From Thalassotalea_A litorea (GTDB lineage: Bacteria > Pseudomonadota > Gammaproteobacteria > Enterobacterales > Alteromonadaceae): a DNA stretch of 64,000 nucleotides. Below are positions 39,581-48,805 of this stretch, in pieces (position 1 is the stretch's first letter; the number at the start of each line of letters is the position of its first letter). Under the pieces are notes generated by a model. It ran no database searches. It saw only the letters and a program-made list of their open reading frames with translations, and was not told where the DNA came from. Made by a program: the position numbers and the translations under genes. The DNA lies in NCBI RefSeq assembly GCF_043642205.1, contig NZ_JBHZSG010000003.1, forward strand, positions 62,001 to 126,000, written 5' to 3'.

Positions 39581-41036
39581 CCTTTTTTCCTCCATCGTTG
39601 AATGTCGGATCTGATTTGATATTGAGCACTTTGGCTTCGATAACTTCTCTGGCTATCGCGCCAATGTTACCAGCGCCCTGCGTGATCAGCATGTCGCCAT
39701 CTTGCAGTATTGATGCGAGTATATCGGGCAACTGTTCAGGTGAACTGACGTAGATTGGCTCAAGCGCACCTCGTAAACGAATACTTCTGGCTAAGGCTTT
39801 CGAATCAGCATTCACCACCGGCTCTTCACCCGCAGCATAAACATCCAGTAAAACTAATGAATCTACCTGAGATAACACTTCGACAAAGTCTTCATATAAA
39901 TCTCGGGTACGGGAATAGCGATGCGGCTGGAACATCATCACTAACCGTTTACCCGGCCAGCCATTGCGCATTGCTTTAATCGTCGCATCCACCTCACTTG
40001 GATGATGGCCATAATCATCAATTACCTGCATTTCGCCCTGTTCCGTTGTCAGCTTCGCCAAAAACTCAAAACGACGACCAATGCCTTCAAATTTCTTTAA
40101 CGAGGCAACAATGGCCTCATCACTGACGCCTTCGTCGGTAGCTACGGCAATCGCTGCCAACGCATTGAGCACATTATGGCGGCCTGGCAGATTCAATGAT
40201 ATTGCCAATGCCGGTTTGTCTTTGCGATGCACGGTAAACGTTGATGTTTGCGAGCGCTGTTCATAATCCGTGGCGCGTACATCCGCATCACTGGAAAAAC
40301 CATAGGTAATAGTTTGTCGGGAAATTCTGGGTAGCAATTCTTTCACCACCGGGTTATCGACACAGACGACGGCTAAACCATAGAAAGGTAAGTTATGTAA
40401 AAACTCAATGTAAGTGTCCTTAAGTTTTTCAAAATCCCCTTCATAGGTTTCCATATGATCTGCATCAATATTGGTAACGACCGACACCATAGGTTGCAGG
40501 TGCAGGAAAGAGGCGTCGCTTTCGTCTGCTTCTGCAACCAGATAACGGCTACTGCCAAGGCGAGCGTTGGTACCGGCACTGTTGAGTAATCCACCAATGA
40601 CGAACGTCGGATCCAGTTCGCCTTCTGCGAGAATACTGGCGATCAAACTCGTCGTTGTGGTTTTACCATGCGTACCAGCAATCGCAATGCCATGACGAAA
40701 ACGCATCAATTCTGCCAGCATTTCGGCGCGTCGAACCACTGGAATGCGTAATTTTTGAGCCGCTTGTAACTCGACATTCTCCGCATCGATTGCAGTAGAT
40801 ACCACGATAACGCTGGCACCTTTAATATTGTCCGGGTGATGGCCAATAGAGATTTGTGCCCCTAATGACGTTAACCGGTTTACCACCCCATTAACACCAA
40901 TGTCAGAGCCGGTAACTTGATACCCTTCATTCAAAAGTACTTCAGCGATGCCGCCCATACCGGCACCACCGATGCCGACAAAGTGAATGACTTTCACTCG
41001 GCGCATTTCGGGAATATGGGCTGTTAATTGTTTCAT
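39573..41036 (-). CDS. murC: UDP-N-acetylmuramate--L-alanine ligase
   Basis: This enzyme adds L-Ala to UDP-MurNAc, the first peptide step of peptidoglycan precursor synthesis. It has the glycine-rich HFVGIGGAGMGGIAEVL near the N-terminus, ATP loop AGTHGKTTTTS near 118, and the later DDYGHHPSE and FQPHRYSRTRDL. The upstream ATG at 41057 is less likely: the ATG at 41036 sits in an ATGA overlap with the murG stop, typical of coupling, and matches homologue length (487 residues). Confidence 0.96.
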   Translation of the reverse strand: MKQLTAHIPEMRRVKVIHFVGIGGAGMGGIAEVLLNEGYQVTGSDIGVNGVVNRLTSLGAQISIGHHPDNIKGASVIVVSTAIDAENVELQAAQKLRIPVVRRAEMLAELMRFRHGIAIAGTHGKTTTTSLIASILAEGELDPTFVIGGLLNSAGTNARLGSSRYLVAEADESDASFLHLQPMVSVVTNIDADHMETYEGDFEKLKDTYIEFLHNLPFYGLAVVCVDNPVVKELLPRISRQTITYGFSSDADVRATDYEQRSQTSTFTVHRKDKPALAISLNLPGRHNVLNALAAIAVATDEGVSDEAIVASLKKFEGIGRRFEFLAKLTTEQGEMQVIDDYGHHPSEVDATIKAMRNGWPGKRLVMMFQPHRYSRTRDLYEDFVEVLSQVDSLVLLDVYAAGEEPVVNADSKALARSIRLRGALEPIYVSSPEQLPDILASILQDGDMLITQGAGNIGAIAREVIEAKVLNIKSDPTFNDGGKKDD

Positions 41037-42184
41037 AGGTGTACCATTGATTGACAAATTTTACTTACATGTTCGGTAGCGTCTGGCGTTGCCGCCGCGA
41101 GACTGGCTTTGCTCATATTAAGCAAATTTTGCTCCGAGCTAAATAGGCTTGTGAGCTGTTGTGCAAGTGCCGCCGCCGTTAATTCTGACTGGGGCAATAA
41201 AATAGCGGCCCCAGAGTTTACCAAAAACATCGCGTTTTTAGTTTGATGATCATCGACCGCATGGGGCAAAGGCACAAAAATTGCGGGTTTTGATGACAAT
41301 GCCAGTTCCGAAACCGTCAACGCGCCAGCGCGACAAATAACCACATCGGCCCAGCGATACGCTTCGGCCATATCTTCGATAAACTCAGTAATTTTCACAT
41401 CGCTAAAATGTGGCTCAACAGACCGGTAGTTTGCTTGTACCGATTGCAAATGTCCGGCGCCGGTTTGATGCCAAATAGATACGCTGCCCGCTGGCAGCTC
41501 CTTAACCGCTGCTGGTACGGTATCATTAAGCACTTTGGCACCCAAACTGCCACCGACCACTAGGATTTTTTTGCTAGTTTTATTACCCGCACCTTGGGCA
41601 AGCGATTCTAAAGATTGCTCCGTTGCGCTTTGTTCCGCTGGATCCTTATGTTGTTCGCCTTTGCCTTGCAACAGCGCAATAATATCAGCGCGCACCGGGT
41701 TACCAACGACTTCGACATTAACATGGCGCTCAAATGCACCAGGAAATGCCGCCAGAACTTTACTGGCGATTTTGGCAAGCATTCGATTGGATAAACCCGC
41801 GGCAGCATTTTGCTCATGCAAGACCAAAGGAATGCCTTTTATTTTGCTGGCAAGCCCGCCAGGAGCCGAGGCGTAACCGCCCATACCGAGCACGACATCG
41901 GGCTTGACCTGTTCGAGAACCGCTAGAGATTGCTTAACCGAGGTGATAATTTTTCCTGGCGCACTGAGCCAGGAACGGATCCCTTTGCCGCGCAAACCAG
42001 CAATATCGATAAAGGATATGTCATAGCCATATTTGGGTATCACCTGGGCTTCCATGCGCGCTGCCGTGCCCAACCAGTGAACCTGCCAGCCCTGTGCTGT
42101 TAAATAATCGGCCACCGCCAGACCCGGGAAAATATGTCCTCCGGTACCACCGGCCATAATTAGAATCGTTGGGGCTTTACTCAT
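41033..42184 (-). CDS. murG: UDP-GlcNAc:lipid I N-acetylglucosaminyltransferase
   Basis: This 383-residue GT-B enzyme on the inner face of the membrane converts lipid I to lipid II. It has the N-terminal AGGTGGHIFPGLAVAD loop, the membrane-binding ALRGKGIRSW segment, HEQNAAAGLSNR, and the C-terminal ICRAGALTVSELA that binds UDP-GlcNAc. Slightly longer than E. coli MurG (355) because of a Gly/Gln/Ser-rich insertion near residue 175 (LQGKGEQHKDPAEQSATEQS). It overlaps ftsW by 8 bases. Confidence 0.96.
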   Translation of the reverse strand: MSKAPTILIMAGGTGGHIFPGLAVADYLTAQGWQVHWLGTAARMEAQVIPKYGYDISFIDIAGLRGKGIRSWLSAPGKIITSVKQSLAVLEQVKPDVVLGMGGYASAPGGLASKIKGIPLVLHEQNAAAGLSNRMLAKIASKVLAAFPGAFERHVNVEVVGNPVRADIIALLQGKGEQHKDPAEQSATEQSLESLAQGAGNKTSKKILVVGGSLGAKVLNDTVPAAVKELPAGSVSIWHQTGAGHLQSVQANYRSVEPHFSDVKITEFIEDMAEAYRWADVVICRAGALTVSELALSSKPAIFVPLPHAVDDHQTKNAMFLVNSGAAILLPQSELTAAALAQQLTSLFSSEQNLLNMSKASLAAATPDATEHVSKICQSMVHL

Positions 42185-43439
42185 GACTGCCCTCTGTTTG
42201 AGTTTTCGATGTTATTGCTTTCCTGCTTGCTTTGCTGGTTACTTTCTTCGTGGCATTCATTGCCTGTACGCGCAATTCATGATCAATACGGATCAAGACA
42301 ACGATGGCTAATGTCATCACTATCATAGAACTACCACCATAACTGATCAGTGGCATGGTCAACCCTTTAGTTGGAAACACCCCAGCACTTGCACCGACGT
42401 TCACCGCGATTTGAAAACTCATCCAGATGCCTATGGCATAGGCAAAATACCCTTCAAAATACTTTTCATTAATAAGAGCACGTTTGCCAAGAAATAGCGC
42501 TTTGATAATTAAAGTCAGGCAGATCAGTAAGATCACAAAAATACCGAAAAAGCCAAACTCTTCACCGATAACCGCCATCACAAAATCGGTATGGGCTTCT
42601 GGTAAATATTCCAGCTTCTGGATGCTGTTTCCTAACCCTTGACCAAACGTTTCACCACGCCCATATGCCATCAATGACTGGGTTAACTGATAACCTTCAT
42701 CAAAAGGTCGTTCCCAAGGTTCCATAAACGCGGTTATGCGACGCCAACGGTAAGGGGACATCACAATCAGTGCGGCAATGCCCATTAACCCGCCAATCAT
42801 AACCGCCAGAAACTGCCAAAGTTTGGCTCCGGCTAAAAACAATAAACCTATGGTGGTAATAAACATAACCACTGCGGTACCCAGATCCGGTTGCATTAAC
42901 AATAAAAATCCAAGCAGGCCGAGCACTAATAGTGGTTTGAAAAAGCCTTTTATCTGTTCGGTAATTTCATCTTTTTTGCGCACCAGGTAGGCGGATAAAT
43001 AACAAAAGAAGAACAGTTTTGCTGGTTCTGCCGCCTGAATATTAAACGGGCCCAACGCTATCCAGCGGGTAGAGCCATTCACGGAACGGCCGATAACCAA
43101 CACGGCGGCCAACATCACGATGGCTAACACCAGCAAATAACCGCTGGCTTGATGCCATTGCTGCATTGGACGAGTCAGGGCGAGAGCCGCGATTATCAGG
43201 CTAATGAAAATAAAAAAACCATGGCGAAATACGAAATGAAACGGATTATTATATAAGCGCTCTGCAACCGGCATAGACGAGCTCGCGACCATGACCATGC
43301 CAATTAAATACAAGGCCAGCGCCAGTAACAAAAACCCTCTGTCAAAGCTCAGATGCTGTTGTTGGTTATTTGACAATCCAAGTAATTGCCCCCATCGTGG
43401 CAAAAACGGCATTGGCATTGAGGTGCTCAGTTTAGACAT
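42177..43439 (-). CDS. ftsW: SEDS peptidoglycan glycosyltransferase FtsW
   Basis: This 10-helix SEDS protein polymerises septal glycan with FtsI. Motifs include NGSTRWIALGPFNIQAAEPAK, MQPDLGTAVV, and PFDEGYQLTQSLMAYGRGE plus LPEAHTDFV typical of FtsW. The frame runs back into murD (43541), but the start at 43439 follows GAGGAG at good spacing and begins MSKLSTSMP, giving 420 residues, near the usual 414. It overlaps murD by 8 bases. Confidence 0.95.
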   Translation of the reverse strand: MSKLSTSMPMPFLPRWGQLLGLSNNQQQHLSFDRGFLLLALALYLIGMVMVASSSMPVAERLYNNPFHFVFRHGFFIFISLIIAALALTRPMQQWHQASGYLLVLAIVMLAAVLVIGRSVNGSTRWIALGPFNIQAAEPAKLFFFCYLSAYLVRKKDEITEQIKGFFKPLLVLGLLGFLLLMQPDLGTAVVMFITTIGLLFLAGAKLWQFLAVMIGGLMGIAALIVMSPYRWRRITAFMEPWERPFDEGYQLTQSLMAYGRGETFGQGLGNSIQKLEYLPEAHTDFVMAVIGEEFGFFGIFVILLICLTLIIKALFLGKRALINEKYFEGYFAYAIGIWMSFQIAVNVGASAGVFPTKGLTMPLISYGGSSMIVMTLAIVVLIRIDHELRVQAMNATKKVTSKASRKAITSKTQTEGSHE

Positions 43440-44772
43440 GCTGCAGCTCCTCAACACAGGCACGGAAATCGTCGCCACGCGCCATATAATTTGCATACAT
43501 ATCGATACTTGCACAGGCTGGTGACAGTAACACCATATCACCAGAAGTGACTCGTTGTTTGGCTATGGCCACCGCTTGTTGCATGGTATCCACCAGCAAC
43601 GCATCCGGACGCAACTTTGCAAATTCGTCTTTATCTTTCCCCAGGGCAATAAGGGTATCGACATTATGGTTAAGTGCCGACTGTAACGGCGAAAAGTCTG
43701 CACCTTTGCCATCGCCACCGGCTATCAGAATAAGTTTATTGGCTTTGCCCGCCAGCCCCTCAATCGCGGCTAACGTTGCACCTACATTGGTCGCTTTGGA
43801 ATCATTGATCCAAATCACCCCATCTTCCGATGCGACAACCTGACAACGATGCGCTAGCCCCTGGAAGGTTAGTAAACCTTTCACCATGGTCGCCATTGGC
43901 CATTGCAGTAGATAGCCGTAGGCTAATGCGGCCAGACAATTTAAGTAATTATGTTCACCGCTCAAGGGTAATGCATCGACCGCGATTAGCGCGTTATCTT
44001 CAAACGCCAGGTAGGTTTTATTCGTCTTGATCAGGCCAAACTGGCCTTTTTGCGGTTTATCCACACCAAAACTCACCGATTTGTCGCCACTGTGTGGTGG
44101 TAAAGTCAGCGAGTCCTGACGATTAAACACATGGGATTTACTCATCCCGTAAATACGTTGTTTAATGGCTTGGTAATTATCCAGGGTCTTGTGGCGATCC
44201 AGATGATCATCGCAAATATTTAAAATACCCCCAACCTCGGCATCCATGGTCGACATGGTCTCCAGTTGAAAACTGGACAGTTCCAGAATAATCAGGTTTG
44301 CATCGTCATCGATGATATCCAGTACCGGTTGGCCAATATTACCCGCCAATAAACTGTTCACCCCACAAGTCTCGGCCAGATGTGCGATTAAGCTCACCAC
44401 AGTGGATTTACCATTGGAACCGGTCAAGGCAACTAACGGTTTATCATTTACCCGGACGAACAATTCCACGTCGCCAATAACGTGTGTATTTGCGTTCACC
44501 ACATCACGAATAGCGGCTTGCTGAATATCAACGCCGGGACTGGCGATAATCACTTCGCTATTGGCAATAACCTCTTGCTCCCAACCGCCGAGATGGACAC
44601 CCAGACAATGTTTCAGAGCATTGGTTTGAGCAACCCCTGCCACGCACGCGCGAGAATCGATCACGGTAAATGGAATTTGATGACGGTCGAGAAAACGCGC
44701 ACAAGACATCCCGGTCGCTCCGAGACCCAGAACCGTAACTCGTTTACCCAGTAAAAAATTGAGTGCCATCAT
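43432..44772 (-). CDS. murD: UDP-N-acetylmuramoyl-L-alanine--D-glutamate ligase
   Basis: This 446-residue Mur ligase adds D-Glu to the precursor in the cytoplasm. It has the N-terminal VTVLGLGATGMSCARFL, ATP loop LTGSNGKSTVVSLI near residue 115, central NICDDHLDRH, and C-terminal AGGDGKGADFSPL and LLSPACASIDMY. Length is close to E. coli MurD (438). Starts at 44772 or at the adjacent ATG; 24 bases after mraY. Confidence 0.96.
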   Translation of the reverse strand: MMALNFLLGKRVTVLGLGATGMSCARFLDRHQIPFTVIDSRACVAGVAQTNALKHCLGVHLGGWEQEVIANSEVIIASPGVDIQQAAIRDVVNANTHVIGDVELFVRVNDKPLVALTGSNGKSTVVSLIAHLAETCGVNSLLAGNIGQPVLDIIDDDANLIILELSSFQLETMSTMDAEVGGILNICDDHLDRHKTLDNYQAIKQRIYGMSKSHVFNRQDSLTLPPHSGDKSVSFGVDKPQKGQFGLIKTNKTYLAFEDNALIAVDALPLSGEHNYLNCLAALAYGYLLQWPMATMVKGLLTFQGLAHRCQVVASEDGVIWINDSKATNVGATLAAIEGLAGKANKLILIAGGDGKGADFSPLQSALNHNVDTLIALGKDKDEFAKLRPDALLVDTMQQAVAIAKQRVTSGDMVLLSPACASIDMYANYMARGDDFRACVEELQHV

Positions 44773-44796
44773 CTTTTTTCTAATCTTCCCTAATGC

Positions 44797-45879
44797 CTAC
44801 CTAAGCTTCAATGTCGCCAGACCCACTAACACCAATACGATCGAAATGATCCAAAAACGCACAATAACCCGAGGTTCAGGCCAGCCTTTTAATTCGTAGT
44901 GGTGATGGATCGGAGCCATACGGAATATACGCTGACCGCGTAATTTGTATGATCCAACCTGCAATATTACCGACAGCGTTTCAACAACAAACACACCGCC
45001 CATAATGAACAGAACTATTTCCTGTTTTACTAATACCGCGATCACGCCTAAGGCCGCCCCTAAGGCGAGTGAACCAACATCTCCCATAAACACCTGTGCC
45101 GGATAGGTGTTGAACCATAAAAATCCTAAACCGGCACCGACGATTGCCGTACAAACCACAACCAACTCGCTAACATTGCGTAAATGTGGCAGGTGCAGGT
45201 ACTCTGAAAAATTCAAATGACCGGTAACATAGGCAAAAACCGCAAACGCGGCCGCCACCAGAATCGTAGGCACAATGGCCAGACCATCGAGACCATCGGT
45301 CAGGTTGACGGCATTAGACGTTCCGACGATAACCAAATACGCAAAAACAATATAAAACATCCCCAGCTGCGGCATGACATCTTTAACAAAGGGGATTAAC
45401 AATGATGTTTCGGTTGGCGTAGCGGCAATCGAATAGATAAAAAAAGCGGTGATCAGACCGACAACGGTCTGCCAGAAATATTTCCATCGAGCGATTAACC
45501 CGTTGGGATCTTTACGAATTACCTTACGGTAATCATCGACAAAACCTATCAATCCAAAACTGACAATGACAAACAACACCACTTGTACGTATGGGTTGGA
45601 TAAATCGGTCCACAACAAAATACTGGTAACGATAGCCCCTAAAATCAGGATCCCGCCCATGGTTGGCGTACCAGATTTCGATAAATGACTTTGTGGGCCA
45701 TCGTCTCTGACGGTTTGACCAATCTGCATTTTTTGCAACGCACGGATCAACTTAGGCCCGAAATAAAGTGATAACCCTAAGGCGGTCAGCGTACTGACAA
45801 TCGCTCGAAAAGTTAAATACGAAAATACGTTAAAAAAGCTAAAGTACTGGGTAAGATATTCGCCCAACCAAACTAGCAT
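44797..45879 (-). CDS. mraY: Phospho-N-acetylmuramoyl-pentapeptide transferase MraY
   Basis: This ten-helix membrane enzyme makes lipid I from UDP-MurNAc-pentapeptide and undecaprenyl phosphate. It has FVDDYRKV (catalytic Asp pair), NLTDGLDGLAI, FMGDVGSLALGAALG and APIHHHYELKG. The frame extends to 45912, but MLVWLGEYLTQYFSFFNVFS matches the E. coli N-terminus, giving exactly 360 residues from 45879. That ATG follows GGGGGAG and overlaps the murF stop. Confidence 0.97.
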   Translation of the reverse strand: MLVWLGEYLTQYFSFFNVFSYLTFRAIVSTLTALGLSLYFGPKLIRALQKMQIGQTVRDDGPQSHLSKSGTPTMGGILILGAIVTSILLWTDLSNPYVQVVLFVIVSFGLIGFVDDYRKVIRKDPNGLIARWKYFWQTVVGLITAFFIYSIAATPTETSLLIPFVKDVMPQLGMFYIVFAYLVIVGTSNAVNLTDGLDGLAIVPTILVAAAFAVFAYVTGHLNFSEYLHLPHLRNVSELVVVCTAIVGAGLGFLWFNTYPAQVFMGDVGSLALGAALGVIAVLVKQEIVLFIMGGVFVVETLSVILQVGSYKLRGQRIFRMAPIHHHYELKGWPEPRVIVRFWIISIVLVLVGLATLKLR

Positions 45880-47264
45880 ACTGCTCCCCCTGTTGCTGTA
45901 CTGCGTCGCCACTTGGCGATATCAGCAACAACTAATTCCATCCGCGCACTGCGCGAACCTTTGACTAAAATTGTAATCGGCTGAGTTTCGTTGGCGATAA
46001 GCTGTACCAGATAATCCAGTAACAGTTCTCGCGACGAAAAGTGCCGACCTTGTTGTTCGTAGACATCGGATGCCGATTGGCTCAATACACCCAGAGTCAA
46101 CAGGTTATCAATACCTTGAGCTTTGGCATATTCGCCGATTTCCTGGTGATAAGCACGCGCATCTTCACCAAGTTCCGCCATATCTCCGAGAATTAATAAT
46201 GTCCGCCCCGTATACCCCGACAGAAGTTCTGCAGCGGCTCGAGTCGATTCCACATTGGCGTTGTAGGTATCGTCAATTAACGTCAGGTCATCGGGTAACT
46301 GATGTAAATTCAATCGCCCTTTTACTGGCTGCATACTCTCCAGTCCCTGTTTAACCTGAGCCAATGTTGCTCCCATCGCTATACATACCGTCGCTGCGGC
46401 AACCGCATTACTGACGTTGTGTATACCTGGAATCGGCAACTGAATATCCGCTTTTTGATCAGGCGAATGTAACACAAATGACGCGCAACCCAGCGTATCC
46501 ATTTCAATATCGCTGGCATAATAGTCCGCCTGATTAGCACTGCCCGAAAAGGTTTTCACCTGCTTGCCCTCAAGGCGCCACAACCATTTGTCTGCGTATG
46601 GCGTGTCGAAGTTATAAGCACCGAAACCGTTTTCTGGTAATCCGTCAAAAATCTCGCCTTTGGCGCGGGCAACGCCATCAAGATCACCAAAGCCTTCTAA
46701 ATGTGCCGCGGCGATATTGTTAATCATCGCCACATCGGGTTTGGTTAAATTCGTGGTGTAGGCAATTTCGCCAATGTGATTAGCACCTAACTCGATTACT
46801 GCGTATTCATCACCTGGTGATAAACGCATTAATGTTAGCGGCACGCCAATATCGTTATTAAAGTTTCCAGCAGTTGCCAATACCTGCCCCAATTGCGATA
46901 AAATCGCCGCCGACATTTCTTTTACCGTGGTCTTGCCACTACTGCCAGTAATCGCCAGCGTTTTTGGGTTTACCCGAGATTTTACCAGGGCACCTAACTG
47001 ACCCAGGGCTTTGTGTGTGTCTTCCACAACAAGCTGCGCAATACCGATGGCCTGTTCACTTTCGACGATTGCGGCGGCGCATTGCGCCTGTTCGGCCTGC
47101 TGTATAAAATTGTGGGCGTCAAAATTTGGCCCTTTCAGAGCGATAAACAAATCGCCTGCACTCAATTGGCGAGTATCGGTACTCACCGAGTTAATTTTCG
47201 CATCATCACCAATAAGCCTTGCACCAAGATGACTGGCAATTTCCGATAATGTTAATGTGATCAT
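45873..47264 (-). CDS. murF: UDP-MurNAc-tripeptide--D-Ala-D-Ala ligase
   Basis: This 463-residue Mur ligase attaches the dipeptide made by Ddl. It has the N-terminal VSTDTRQLSAGDLFIALKG, ATP loop ITGSSGKTTVKEMSA near residue 108, IELGANHIGEIAYT, AHLEGFGDLDGVARAKGEI, and IDDTYNANVESTRAA. It overlaps the murE stop by ATGA, so translation is coupled. Confidence 0.96.
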   Translation of the reverse strand: MITLTLSEIASHLGARLIGDDAKINSVSTDTRQLSAGDLFIALKGPNFDAHNFIQQAEQAQCAAAIVESEQAIGIAQLVVEDTHKALGQLGALVKSRVNPKTLAITGSSGKTTVKEMSAAILSQLGQVLATAGNFNNDIGVPLTLMRLSPGDEYAVIELGANHIGEIAYTTNLTKPDVAMINNIAAAHLEGFGDLDGVARAKGEIFDGLPENGFGAYNFDTPYADKWLWRLEGKQVKTFSGSANQADYYASDIEMDTLGCASFVLHSPDQKADIQLPIPGIHNVSNAVAAATVCIAMGATLAQVKQGLESMQPVKGRLNLHQLPDDLTLIDDTYNANVESTRAAAELLSGYTGRTLLILGDMAELGEDARAYHQEIGEYAKAQGIDNLLTLGVLSQSASDVYEQQGRHFSSRELLLDYLVQLIANETQPITILVKGSRSARMELVVADIAKWRRSTATGGAVC

Positions 47265-48805
47265 GAGCTGCTCCTGGAAAAATAGTCTGCCACCAAGGCT
47301 CGTTCATCGTAGTCGATGCGCTGTTCGCCAATAATCATATAATCTTCGTGGCCTTTACCGGCCAACAAAACCATATCATTGGCTCCGGCCTGGGATAGTG
47401 AATCAGTGACCGCCTGACGACGTTCAAGAATCACGGTTGCGGCATGGTTATCCGAAAGCCCGGCAACGATATCATCGACTATCGACTGCGGATCTTCCGA
47501 TCTCGGATTATCATTGGTAATGATCAAGCGATCGGCAAACTGCTGCGCAACTTGTGCCATCAGTGGCCGTTTACCTTTATCACGATCGCCGCCACAACCA
47601 AATACCACCCAAAGATTGTCCGGGTTATGGTAGCGACAGGCTTTTAACGCATTCTCCAGTGCATCCGGGGTATGGGCATAATCTACCACCGCCGTAACAG
47701 AGCGGTCATTGCCAAATGCTTCCATACGACCAGCCACCGCTTTTAAATGGGCTGCCGCATCCACTAACGCGTTTAGATCATAGCCTTGGATCAATAACGC
47801 ACTTAAGCAAGCCAGTAGGTTATCGACATTAAAGCGCCCCAATAGCGGCGTAATAATGTTCGCATCCCCCCAGCTCGACTGAATCGTAAATGCCAGGCCT
47901 TTGGGATGACATTCAATGGCCGTCGCCACAAGATAGAAATCCGCGCGCGTAAACTGGCTCTTTACATCCGCTAACGATTGCGTCGATGAAAACATCACCA
48001 CAGGATTGTCGTCGGTCTTTTGCCGCAAATAAGATTTGCTTTGTTTGTCATCAGCATTTAATACCCAACGCTGTCGGTGACTGGTGACAAACAATTTCCC
48101 CTTGGCATCGCCATATGCCTGCATGGAGCCATGGTAATCGAGATGATCCCGACTTAAATTGGTAAAAATCGCGACGTCGATTAGCTCAGGTAACAAGCGT
48201 TTTTGATCCAAGGCATGGGAGGAAACCTCCATCGCCACATTTAACAAAGCGTTTTGCTTGAATTCTGCCAGCAAGGCCTGCAATAGCGTTGGGCCAGGTG
48301 TGGTGTTGTTAATCGTCACCAAGTCATCAACAGGACCGGCACCTAAAGTACCGATGATCGCCGAAGGTTTATTGACATAATTGAGCATTTGCGCAATCAA
48401 CTGACAGCAACTGGTTTTACCGTTGGTCCCGGTAACACCGTAGAGCGTCATGGATTTAGCCGGATGTTGATAATACTCACCTGCCAATGCGGCTAATTGT
48501 TGGCCAAGATTATAAAATTCAATGGCGGCAACCGCCTGATAAGGTCCTTCGAGCCAGCGCAACTGACCGTGACCAGCTTCGTCGTCGATATCGATTAGGA
48601 TCATCGAAGCTCCCGCTAAAAGCGCGGCTTCGATAAATACATGCCCTTGCCCCTGAGTGCCACGCACTGCCGCAAAGATATCGCCAGATTTGACCTGACG
48701 AGAATCGTTAACAATATGTTTTTTGTCGGCATCGAGCTTAGGATCCAATGCGATTTTGAATTTCGCCAATGCCGAGGTAATGGAATAAGCCGTTACATCA
48801 CCCAT
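47261..48805 (-). CDS. murE: UDP-MurNAc-L-Ala-D-Glu--meso-DAP ligase
   Basis: This 514-residue Mur ligase adds the third amino acid. ATP loop GVTGTNGKTSCCQLIAQML near residue 125; the DNPRSEDP motif near 405 specifies meso-diaminopimelate, as expected for a Gram-negative. It also has NLSRDHLDYHGSM and VVDYAHTPDALENAL. It overlaps ftsI by 8 bases and murF by 4, within the continuous dcw run. Confidence 0.97.
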   Translation of the reverse strand: MGDVTAYSITSALAKFKIALDPKLDADKKHIVNDSRQVKSGDIFAAVRGTQGQGHVFIEAALLAGASMILIDIDDEAGHGQLRWLEGPYQAVAAIEFYNLGQQLAALAGEYYQHPAKSMTLYGVTGTNGKTSCCQLIAQMLNYVNKPSAIIGTLGAGPVDDLVTINNTTPGPTLLQALLAEFKQNALLNVAMEVSSHALDQKRLLPELIDVAIFTNLSRDHLDYHGSMQAYGDAKGKLFVTSHRQRWVLNADDKQSKSYLRQKTDDNPVVMFSSTQSLADVKSQFTRADFYLVATAIECHPKGLAFTIQSSWGDANIITPLLGRFNVDNLLACLSALLIQGYDLNALVDAAAHLKAVAGRMEAFGNDRSVTAVVDYAHTPDALENALKACRYHNPDNLWVVFGCGGDRDKGKRPLMAQVAQQFADRLIITNDNPRSEDPQSIVDDIVAGLSDNHAATVILERRQAVTDSLSQAGANDMVLLAGKGHEDYMIIGEQRIDYDERALVADYFSRSSS